13,758 bases of DNA from Candidatus Thorarchaeota archaeon. GTDB taxonomy: Archaea > Asgardarchaeota > Thorarchaeia > Thorarchaeales > Thorarchaeaceae. The notes under the pieces are model-generated. The model was not told the origin of the DNA, ran no database searches, and saw only the letters and a list, made by a program, of their open reading frames with translations. Within the stretch, counting starts at the first letter, position 1. Each line of letters opens with the position of its first letter. This document shows, in pieces, positions 6,509-12,843 of this stretch. The stretch spans positions 1 through 13,758 of the forward strand of contig JAEORI010000163.1 of the NCBI GenBank assembly GCA_016840965.1. The letters run 5' to 3'. Both the position numbers and the translations under genes were made by a program.

Positions 6509-6969
6509 TGTCACAACGTGAAGGAGGTTTCCTGATTACGCAGATTCATCACTTAGGTCGAAGAGTCTTCACTGAAATTCTAAAGAAACGCGACATTGAG
6601 ATTGGTCCGGGTCAAGGGCGAATTCTATTTGCTCTATGGAAAAAAGATGGAGTGCCTATCAATGTCCTTGCCAAAAGAACACTTCTTCGAAAATCAACCT
6701 TAAGCGAGTTGCTTGATAATCTTGAAGACGCAGGATATATCAAACGTGTTCAGTCAGAGGAGGACAAAAGGAAAACCTTGATTCAGTTGACTGAAGCCTC
6801 TAGAAGTCTTGAGAGGGTCTACATTGAAGTTTCAGTAGAGATGACGAATCTGTTCTACAAGGGATTTGCCTCTGAGGAAATAGACCAGTTTGAGCAGTAC
6901 CTTCGTAGAGTTCTGGATAATCTAGTTGCTTTCGAATCCAGTGAAACGGAAGAGTTGGAAAGAGACTAA
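6505..6969 (+). CDS. MarR-family transcriptional regulator
   Basis: The 154-residue protein has the MarR winged helix layout: N-terminal dimerisation helix (residues 9-30), helix GQGRILFALWKKDG (37-49), helix-turn-helix PINVLAKRTLLRKSTLSELLDNLEDAG (51-77), the wing IKRVQSEEDKRKTLIQLTE (79-97) with the conserved D-x-R-x motif (D87, R89), and a long C-terminal dimerisation helix. Such proteins are dimeric repressors that release DNA on binding small phenolic ligands or on oxidation. There is no Cys, so a thiol switch is unlikely. ATG at 6505 and ATG at 6508 are both possible; AGGTGAT at 6493-6499 suits either. Its placement behind the PPOX gene suggests it controls this operon, perhaps through the dyad at 5970-5981. 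Confidence 0.92.
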   Translation: MMSQREGGFLITQIHHLGRRVFTEILKKRDIEIGPGQGRILFALWKKDGVPINVLAKRTLLRKSTLSELLDNLEDAGYIKRVQSEEDKRKTLIQLTEASRSLERVYIEVSVEMTNLFYKGFASEEIDQFEQYLRRVLDNLVAFESSETEELERD

Positions 6970-6983
6970 TGTATTTGATTGAC

Positions 6984-7229
6984 CTAGGTAATTTTACGTC
7001 TGACTGTTGCAACAGGCATAACTAGAACGAAACCAGAAAAAACACCCACAATCAAAGAAAGGACATAATTGTCATATGATGATTCCCAGATTAAGGATGC
7101 TGCGCTTGTTGAGTCTACTGTACCGTTCTTTGTATAAGGTGGGGTTGATGGTAGAGTTGCAGTCGGTGTTAACGGAAATGGAGAGTTTACGGGAGCTGGA
7201 GGATACGAATTATGGCACACCAAATTCAC
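6984..7229 (-). pseudogene. C-terminal remnant of a cell-surface anchored protein (or small anchored protein)
   Basis: The minus-strand frame encodes a Pro/Thr/Ser-rich linker (PAPVNSPFPLTPTATLPSTP), one Asn-Gly-Thr sequon, then a hydrophobic anchor YVLSLIVGVFSGFVLVMPV and a basic end RRKIT. This is the layout of the last 70 residues of archaeal surface proteins: stalk, membrane span, positive stop. No signal peptide or globular domain is present. The frame begins at a GTG that overlaps the start of the plus-strand acetyltransferase gene by 18 bp, has no ribosome binding site and is closed by TAA 15 nt upstream. The simplest reading is that the 5' part was lost and replaced by the sequence at 7212. 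A short genuine protein or chance cannot be excluded. Confidence 0.45.
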
Positions 7230-8009
7230 AAGTTCACTGATGATTTACGTCATAATGTGATTGATATTCTTGCACAGGACTCACTATCAAACATCATACT
7301 GATTGCAGATTGTACACAACTTCAAGAGTGGTGTGATATTCGAGTATTGACTAATGATGGTCAAATTGATGCAATCTTCTCACTCTATAGTGATTTGGAT
7401 TTCTTAGCTACAGCTTTTTGGAGTAGGAATGTCGAGTCCCTCAAACGATTAATGAGAGATTATTCAGGAAAACTAGGAAACAAAGAGTTCGTTGCAATTT
7501 GTACAGAAAAACAACTTAGTCAATTCAGAGAAGCTTGTATAATTTTGCAACCAACTAAAGAGAGGCAGATGATTGCCAACAAAAAATCAAAACTACACTG
7601 TGAGTGCAAGTCAAAACCAGTCAAACTAACTATGCAGAATGCAGAACAGCTCAGAGAATTATATCGACTTAGTGGTACTCCAGCATGGACGCCAAACGCT
7701 ATGAATCTGGGACCCTTCTATGGAATTATTGAGGATGGCGGGAGTATAGTTTCTGTAGCAGGAGTCCATTTTGTCACCCCCTATGGAACTGAGATTGGTA
7801 ACATCGCCACACATCCCGATTTTCGACGAAAAGGATATGCAGCTGCATGTACAAAAGCGGTTGTAGAGGATGTCTTAGAAACTTCTGAATTGGTGCTTTT
7901 ACATTATTTTGCTGATAATATTCCGGCTCAGAGCATGTATGAGAAGATGGGATTCAAATATTCAAAAGCTGATCCAGTGTATTTTGTTCGTGCTACATGC
8001 AAATCCTAA
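7212..8009 (+). CDS. GNAT-family acetyltransferase with N-terminal extension (FR47-like C-terminal domain)
   Basis: The 265-residue protein has a N-terminal domain of about 130 residues without a known motif (start MAHQIHKFTDDLRHNVIDIL) and a C-terminal GNAT domain: KPVKLTMQNAEQLRELYRL near 135-152, GPFYGIIEDGGSIVSVAGVH near 167-186, the acetyl-CoA loop IATHPDFRRKGYAAACTKAV at 198-217 with R-R-K-G-Y-A, and NIPAQSMYEKMGFKY at 236-250. This two-part plan is common among archaeal GNAT proteins; one half may be a degenerate GNAT copy. GGAGGA at 7197-7202 lies 9 nt before the ATG, which supports this start. Substrate is unknown. It stands as a single unit before the ribonucleotide reductase gene; a T-rich stretch near 8050 may end it. 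Confidence 0.88.
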   Translation: MAHQIHKFTDDLRHNVIDILAQDSLSNIILIADCTQLQEWCDIRVLTNDGQIDAIFSLYSDLDFLATAFWSRNVESLKRLMRDYSGKLGNKEFVAICTEKQLSQFREACIILQPTKERQMIANKKSKLHCECKSKPVKLTMQNAEQLRELYRLSGTPAWTPNAMNLGPFYGIIEDGGSIVSVAGVHFVTPYGTEIGNIATHPDFRRKGYAAACTKAVVEDVLETSELVLLHYFADNIPAQSMYEKMGFKYSKADPVYFVRATCKS

Positions 8010-8080
8010 ATGAAAAGCCAATGATAGAATTTGGTTGATTGTACAGTATCTTTTCCTGAGAGAGTCAAATATAGAAGGGG

Positions 8081-8098
8081 GGCTTATAGGAATATAAT
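8081..8098 (+). promoter_or_regulatory. Promoter region of nrdJ
   Basis: CTTATAGGAATATAAT holds two overlapping TATA-like cores. The expected start of transcription is near 8112-8120, giving a leader of about 30 nt that contains GAGGT (8135-8139), 5 nt before the TTG at 8145. ATTAG (8106-8110) and CTAAT (8122-8126) form a weak dyad around the expected start site. Confidence 0.45.
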
Positions 8099-8144
8099 CG
8101 TCTGAATTAGTGAGAGAGATTCTAATATTGCGGAGAGGTCATAA

Positions 8145-11100
8145 TTGAAAGTTGAAAAACGAGACAAGCGAATAGTAGAGTTTGACGACTCCAAAATAGA
8201 GGCAGCCATCAAAAAGGCATTCGAATCAATCAATGCAGACACGGGTCCTGTACGGGGTTTGACAAAAGAAGTTGTTCAGATTATCTATGAACAAAATCGA
8301 GATGTCATCCATATTGAAGAGATACAAGATATTGTCGAAGACACCCTAATGCTCCGAGGTTTTACGGAGATTGCTAGACGTTACATGAAGTACCGTGAGA
8401 AACACCATGAAGCCCGTAGAATTCTCCAAATGATGGGGGTGGTGGATGATCTCAAGTTTGGTCCAAACGCAGCAACAGTTCTCTCTATATATCTTCTCAA
8501 AGATGAGGAGGGAAATCCAATTGAAACTCCATCACAACTATTTCGAAGAGTTTCTGGGGCTGTAGCAAATATCGAGAGTCTGTACGATGAGAGTGTAGAC
8601 GTGAAAGAGTATGATGATCTCTTTTACTATATGATGGCAAACTTGGAGTTCCTTCCTAATAGTCCAACTTTGTTCAATGCAGGTACGGAGATTGGACAGT
8701 GTAGTGCATGTTTCGTTCTTCCAATCAAAGACAATATGGATTCAATATTCACATCACTCAAACACATGGCGGTCGTTCAAAAGTCAGGAGGAGGTACAGG
8801 TTTCTCGTTCTCTAGACTACGACCAGTTGGTTCAACAGTAGGCACTACTGGAGGAGTTGCTAGTGGTCCGATTTCGTTCATGAGAGTATATGATACAGCA
8901 ACAGAGATTATCAAACAAGGCGGATGTTTGTCAACTGAAACTTTCGTTCAGTCGACGAAAGGTCTGCGAAAACTTAACTCACTCATAAATGGTCGTCTGT
9001 CTGTTGAAACACCATTAAATGAACTGGTTCTTACAAGAGATAATTACAAACAAGCTTTCATAGCTGCAAATAATGGATTCACTGAAATCACCAGAGTACA
9101 CACTGATTTAGGGTATTCGCTAGATGCTACATACAATCACAAGATTCGAGTGTGTACCTCCGAGGGAATTAAATGGAAGAAGACCAAAGATTTAGCCTTT
9201 GGTGATTGGGTTGTCATTAAACGTGGAGGATATCAAGGAACAGATTTAGATTTACCAACCACTCCTTCACAACATCAGAATGCAGCCGCTCTTTCTCTTC
9301 CGAAGAAGATGAATCCTCAACTTGCTGAAGTTGTAGGTTATTTTATCGGAGATGGTTGTCTCTCATTCCTGAACAAAGAGAAGGCTCGAATGGTATTCTC
9401 AGTCACTCACGGTTCACCGGATATTGCAGAGTGGATTGAAGATTTCTTTAAAGATCTTGGATTAACCCCATACAGAGAACAGAAGAAGAATGACGCTTCT
9501 TGGAACATAGGAGGTAGGAGCGTCATACTTGGAGAGTGGTGGATAAAATCTGGATTTGATAAGGAGAGCAGTGTCAAGGCAGTGATTCCTGAAATTATCT
9601 TCACATCCTCAATAGAAACTGTTTGTGCATTCTTGCGAGGACTTTACGAAGCTGATGGAGATGTATCATCATATGGGTATCCAAGATTAACGAGTACTTC
9701 AGAGAAACTAATCATTCAAGTTCAGCAATTGTTGTTGTCAATAGGGATAGTATCAAGAAGATCTGTAATCACAAAAAGAGAATCAGCATATGGATCTAAC
9801 CCTATTTACACATTAATTATAACTCATAAACCTAGTATCTCACTTTTCTCAAGATTAATAGGATTCAAGAGTAAATCTAAGAGCGAACGTTTCAAAAAGC
9901 GGATTAGGAGAGCAAGTGGAAAAGCTAGCGATCCAATTCCATATGCAGGTGATTTAATATCTCAGTATTATTCGCCACCAGGAAGAGGGACAGCAAAAAA
10001 TAGAGGGAAACGTTCTGCTAATCCAAAGCTGAATAGAGAGTTAGTGCGATACATTCGAGGTGAGCGCAATCCTCATCGTATGCGTATATTAGAAATTGCA
10101 CAATTGATGCCGGGTTTGCAGAATCTGTTGAAAGATGAAGTACTTAGAGAAGATTTTGTTTACACAAGAATAACGAATCTAACGACTCATGAGATGAATA
10201 CTGGAGATATTGAGGTTATTGGCTCGGAATACGTTGCCAATGGTTTCTTGGTTCATAATAGAAGAAGAGGTGCAAATATGGCCATCCTTCGTTGTGACCA
10301 CCCTGACATCATGGAGTTCATCGCATGTAAATCTGACAAACAATCTTTCAGGAATTTCAACATCTCAATCGCGTTGACAAAGAAGTTTCTTGACGCATTA
10401 CATAATGACAAAGAGATTGATCTAGTTGCACCTCAATCCAGCGAAACGATACACCAGATTAGAGCAAGAGTGATTTTTGATGCGATCGTGCACAATGCGT
10501 GGAGTACAGGAGACCCAGGAGTTATCTTTATTGACCGTATTAATGATGAACATCCACTTGGTGGAGAATTAATAGAGGCAACTAATCCCTGTGGCGAACA
10601 ACCCCTACTTCCTTACGAGTCATGTGTTCTTGGAAGCATCAACCTCTCAAGGATGGTTAAAGATGGCGACATCAACTGGTCAAGACTTGAAGAGGTGGTT
10701 AGACTTGGAGTTCGTTTTCTGGACAACATTATTGATCTTAACGTCTATCCCGTAGCTGAAATTGAACAAGTCACCAAAGCTAACAGAAAAATTGGACTAG
10801 GTATAATGGGATTTGCAGAATTATTGATAAAATTAGGGATTTCTTATGATTCGGTGAAGGGACTTGAGAAAGCTGAAGAAGTGATGTTATTCATTCGACA
10901 GAGAGCGGAAAGGGCATCCAGTGAACTAGCAAGAATTAGAGGGAATTTTGAGAACTTTGCTCTCTTGAAGAAACGAAATAAATGGAAACGAAATGCAGCT
11001 CTAATCACCATTGCGCCAACAGGGAGTATCAGTTTAATCGCACAAACTAGCAGTGGAATTGAGCCACTCTTCGCTATAGCACACAGTCGAGTTCTTGCTG

Positions 11101-11492
11101 AAGGGATTCATCTCAGTGAAGTGAGCCCCCTATTTGAGAAGGTCGCGGCAGAGAGAGGGTTCTGGAATGATGCGATTGAACATGAGGTCGCAAGAACTGG
11201 TTCAGTACAACATATCGATGGAGTCCCAGATGATGTTAAGCAGGTCTTTAAAGCTGCACAAGAGATAGACCCTGAGTGGCATGTGAGAATGCAGGCGGCT
11301 TTTCAGAAACATACTGATAATGCTGTGAGTAAAACTGTCAACCTACCAAACAACGCGACTACTGAGGACGTTGAGCGGATATTTTTGTTGGCGGATCAAC
11401 TTCATCTCAAGGGCACCACAGTGTTCAGAGATGGATGTCTAGGTGGAGTTCAAGTCTTATATCCAGGATGTCAGAATTGCGATTCACCATAG
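8145..11492 (+). CDS. nrdJ: Adenosylcobalamin-dependent (class II) ribonucleotide reductase NrdJ, interrupted by an intein
   Basis: Reduces ribonucleotides to deoxyribonucleotides using a cobalamin-generated thiyl radical. The 1115-residue precursor is a 260-residue N-extein, a 445-residue intein and a 410-residue C-extein, so the spliced enzyme has 670 residues. Residues 1-90 are an ATP-cone (KRDKRIVEFDDSKIEAAIKK). IGQCSACFVLP holds Cys186, first of the active-site thiol pair. After the intein come NPCGE with Asn814, the radical Cys816 and Glu818, Cys827 in YESCVLGSINLS, and the PTGSIS phosphate loop. The C-terminal tail has CQNC (1109, 1112), the re-reducing thiol pair. No NrdB-type subunit gene is nearby, consistent with class II. 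The start is TTG with GAGGT 5 nt upstream. Conserved residues are all intact, so the host protein appears functional if spliced. Confidence 0.95.
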   Translation: MKVEKRDKRIVEFDDSKIEAAIKKAFESINADTGPVRGLTKEVVQIIYEQNRDVIHIEEIQDIVEDTLMLRGFTEIARRYMKYREKHHEARRILQMMGVVDDLKFGPNAATVLSIYLLKDEEGNPIETPSQLFRRVSGAVANIESLYDESVDVKEYDDLFYYMMANLEFLPNSPTLFNAGTEIGQCSACFVLPIKDNMDSIFTSLKHMAVVQKSGGGTGFSFSRLRPVGSTVGTTGGVASGPISFMRVYDTATEIIKQGGCLSTETFVQSTKGLRKLNSLINGRLSVETPLNELVLTRDNYKQAFIAANNGFTEITRVHTDLGYSLDATYNHKIRVCTSEGIKWKKTKDLAFGDWVVIKRGGYQGTDLDLPTTPSQHQNAAALSLPKKMNPQLAEVVGYFIGDGCLSFLNKEKARMVFSVTHGSPDIAEWIEDFFKDLGLTPYREQKKNDASWNIGGRSVILGEWWIKSGFDKESSVKAVIPEIIFTSSIETVCAFLRGLYEADGDVSSYGYPRLTSTSEKLIIQVQQLLLSIGIVSRRSVITKRESAYGSNPIYTLIITHKPSISLFSRLIGFKSKSKSERFKKRIRRASGKASDPIPYAGDLISQYYSPPGRGTAKNRGKRSANPKLNRELVRYIRGERNPHRMRILEIAQLMPGLQNLLKDEVLREDFVYTRITNLTTHEMNTGDIEVIGSEYVANGFLVHNRRRGANMAILRCDHPDIMEFIACKSDKQSFRNFNISIALTKKFLDALHNDKEIDLVAPQSSETIHQIRARVIFDAIVHNAWSTGDPGVIFIDRINDEHPLGGELIEATNPCGEQPLLPYESCVLGSINLSRMVKDGDINWSRLEEVVRLGVRFLDNIIDLNVYPVAEIEQVTKANRKIGLGIMGFAELLIKLGISYDSVKGLEKAEEVMLFIRQRAERASSELARIRGNFENFALLKKRNKWKRNAALITIAPTGSISLIAQTSSGIEPLFAIAHSRVLAEGIHLSEVSPLFEKVAAERGFWNDAIEHEVARTGSVQHIDGVPDDVKQVFKAAQEIDPEWHVRMQAAFQKHTDNAVSKTVNLPNNATTEDVERIFLLADQLHLKGTTVFRDGCLGGVQVLYPGCQNCDSP
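8925..10259 (+). mobile_element. Intein with LAGLIDADG homing endonuclease inside nrdJ
   Basis: Precursor residues 261-705. Block A is CLSTETFVQSTKG with Cys at intein position 1; block B is ATYNH with the T-x-x-H at residues 329-332; blocks C and E of the endonuclease are VVGYFIGDG (Asp403) and FLRGLYEADGD (Asp504), both with acidic catalytic residues, so the nuclease looks intact; block F and G end in YVANGFLVHN with the penultimate His704 and terminal Asn705. The insertion lies after the invariant IKQGG and before RRRGANM. The residue after the terminal Asn is Arg (AGA at 10260), not Cys, Ser or Thr as standard splicing requires. A basic stretch of about 100 residues (near 580-680) between the nuclease and block F may bind DNA. 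Confidence 0.93.
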
Positions 11493-11511
11493 TCTGATTA
11501 AAGACGCCAAA

Positions 11512-12363
11512 TCAGACTGAACGTTTTGATTCTTCAGAGATGATGGCTCGTCTAGTGTTGATCAACTTGTTGTACGTCCGTTTGAGTGCCTTTTCTGCAT
11601 CATAGAACCAGAGTTGTTTTGCTAGCATCCACTTAGTTTTCATTTCTCGAAAACTACGCGATAACTGTGTATAGTTTGTTTTCAGTTGTCCAATTGCTGT
11701 TGAAGAGTCCTTACATCTCTCGCGCAGAGTACGAATTTTTCCCTCTAATGGAATCAGGTCTCTAGAGAGAGTTCGCTCAACTGCATCCCAGATATGACTA
11801 TCTCCATTCAAATTGATAATCCTGATACGGGACCAGCGTACAGTATTGCCACCATTCTCACGAACTAGTCTACTGAATTCTTTTGAATCAATCAGCACTG
11901 TCTCATTTTCAGATTCTAAGAGTTTCCTTCGCTCTTTCGATCTCAGAAGGGGAAAGAGAATCACACCTGGCCGGAGTCGGACCCCAGTAGTCTTCCGAAT
12001 GAGCCTTTCAACATACTTTTTTTGTTGCGCAGTCGGATTATTGAAACTGAATGAAACAATAGAATAAACACGGTTTGAATAAGAGTCCTCCAACTTCATT
12101 CGGACTGTTGGGATTTTCCGAGTCTTAATGAATGATGTAACTGGTTGAGTCTGGATATATGAATCGTGGATTTCAGAATATCCATGAATAATAAATACAC
12201 CTTTCCGGATTCGTTGAACACCTTGGAGGGAAGACAGTTTCTTGGAGATTCCTCTAATGCCCTCAGGTGAGCCAAGTAAACTGATTAATCGAGAATCACC
12301 TTTCAGTTCGGAAGTATCTGGGATGATTCCATCTAAACTCGCTTCGGTCATTTCACTTAACAC
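11512..12363 (-). CDS. Unknown protein with helical, probably coiled-coil C-terminus
   Basis: Encodes 283 basic residues, no signal peptide or membrane span. Residues 20-70 resemble a small alpha/beta unit (SRLISLLGSPEGIRGISKKL, RIRKGVFIIHG). Residues 88-180 start with YSIVSFSFNNPTAQQKKYVERLIRK and continue GVRLRPGVILFPL, a strand-helix-strand rhythm that recalls ferredoxin-like folds such as Cas2 or PaaX C-terminal domains; this is only a resemblance. Residues 200-275 are helical with heptad-like spacing and many Lys/Arg. The start is a GTG at 12363 with AAGGAT 6-11 nt upstream; an ATG four codons in (12351) is the alternative but lacks a site. It is convergent with nrdJ, 19 bp apart, and no other gene near it points to a role. 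No CRISPR array or cas gene is present. Confidence 0.7.
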   Translation of the reverse strand: MLSEMTEASLDGIIPDTSELKGDSRLISLLGSPEGIRGISKKLSSLQGVQRIRKGVFIIHGYSEIHDSYIQTQPVTSFIKTRKIPTVRMKLEDSYSNRVYSIVSFSFNNPTAQQKKYVERLIRKTTGVRLRPGVILFPLLRSKERRKLLESENETVLIDSKEFSRLVRENGGNTVRWSRIRIINLNGDSHIWDAVERTLSRDLIPLEGKIRTLRERCKDSSTAIGQLKTNYTQLSRSFREMKTKWMLAKQLWFYDAEKALKRTYNKLINTRRAIISEESKRSV

Positions 12364-12455
12364 ATTTATCCTTCAAACAGTAACATGACATAACTCAAGG
12401 TCATTAGTGACACAATCGGGCAACAACAATAATCGTTAATATCTTTGTCTGGCAT

Positions 12456-12472
12456 GTTTAAATACTTATATC
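12456..12472 (+). promoter_or_regulatory. AT-rich TATA-like element
   Basis: GTTTAAATACTTATATC contains two TATA-like cores. If used on the plus strand, transcription would start near 12490-12497, at the edge of the dyad at 12494-12513, and give a leader of about 120 nt for the microprotein gene at 12617. Confidence 0.45.
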
Positions 12473-12493
12473 TTAGTAATCTTTTTTGATAAT

Positions 12494-12532
12494 CCCATAA
12501 TTGAAATTTTGGGTTTTCATAGGTCTTTTTTT
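12494..12532 (+). promoter_or_regulatory. Quasi-palindrome followed by T7 run, operator or attenuator
   Basis: CCCA-T-AATT-GA-AATT-T-TGGG (12494-12513) is symmetric except for one T:T pair; AA and TT continue the symmetry outside after another mismatch. T7 follows at 12526-12532. As DNA it is an operator-like dyad over the predicted start site; as RNA the 2-nt loop is too tight, so a DNA-level role is more likely. Confidence 0.35.
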
Positions 12533-12604
12533 AACTTTTGCGTGGTTGAGAAACGATTTTCTGAGATTAGAATAACTTTACTCTTTATCCGATAACTATG
12601 ATTT

Positions 12605-12611
12605 GAGGTGA
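12605..12611 (+). promoter_or_regulatory. Strong Shine-Dalgarno site of the Asp-rich microprotein
   Basis: GAGGTGA matches the 3' end of archaeal 16S rRNA over seven bases and lies 5 nt before the ATG at 12617. It is among the best ribosome binding sites in the window. Confidence 0.65.
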
Positions 12612-12616
12612 CACCC

Positions 12617-12697
12617 ATGCGCTTCGATGATGATGACATATGGGATGATGATGACTTCGACGATGATTGGGAAGACGATGATGACGACGATTGGTAA
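12617..12697 (+). CDS. Asp-rich 26-residue microprotein with regularly spaced aromatics
   Basis: ATG at 12617 opens a 26-codon frame ending TAA at 12695-12697. It begins MRFDDDDIWDDDDF and ends in WEDDDDDDW: 17 Asp and one Glu, one Arg, with F3, I8-W9, F14, W18 and W26 breaking up blocks of three, four or six Asp. Evidence that it is expressed: a GAGGTGA site 5 nt before ATG, mixed GAT and GAC codons in place of a plain repeat, three Trp codons, an immediate structured 3' region, and placement in an otherwise empty 480-bp interval. With a net charge near -17 it cannot fold alone; binding of a basic partner (histone-like protein, ribosomal protein) or divalent metal is possible. No family is recognised. 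Confidence 0.62.
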   Translation: MRFDDDDIWDDDDFDDDWEDDDDDDW

Positions 12698-12787
12698 TTC
12701 TTTGCTACCTAGTCGTTCTCGTTAGAAGTCTTTTCAGTCTGAGTTAACTGAAACACCTTCTAAGAAAAAGAAGACGTAGCATTAAAT
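12698..12787 (+). other. Two-part hairpin 3' of the microprotein gene
   Basis: TTAGAAG (12722-12728) pairs with CTTCTAA (12757-12763); inside, TTTCAGT (12732-12738) pairs with ACTGAAA (12747-12753). Together they give 14 bp with a symmetric 3x3 internal loop and an 8-nt apical loop. No T-run follows on the plus strand, so it does not look like a simple terminator; a stable 3' UTR element or small RNA is possible. Confidence 0.5.
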
Positions 12788-12824
12788 GATTAGAGGCTGC
12801 TCATCAAAAGGGCAGCCTCTGATC
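12788..12824. terminator. Strong hairpin between convergent genes, probable bidirectional terminator
   Basis: GATTAGAGGCTGC (12788-12800) pairs with GCAGCCTCTGATC (12812-12824) over 13 bp including one G-T wobble, with an 11-nt loop. T-rich sequence follows on the plus strand (12825-12838), and on the minus strand a T5 run lies about 20 nt further on, so it can serve both the microprotein transcript and the synthetase gene. Confidence 0.65.
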
Positions 12825-12843
12825 TTCTTGTGTTTTCTCCATA

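Noticed and set aside
7074..7115. C/D box small RNA suggested by ATGATGA
   Set aside because: No D box or paired internal boxes at the right spacing were found.
8066..8100. Possible NrdR box before nrdJ
   Set aside because: CAAATATAG resembles only part of the known box and no paired second box is present.
12364..12616. CRISPR repeats or tRNA in the 480-bp interval before the synthetase gene
   Set aside because: No spaced direct repeats and no cloverleaf or T-loop sequence were seen; only the AT-rich box, dyad and T-run described above.
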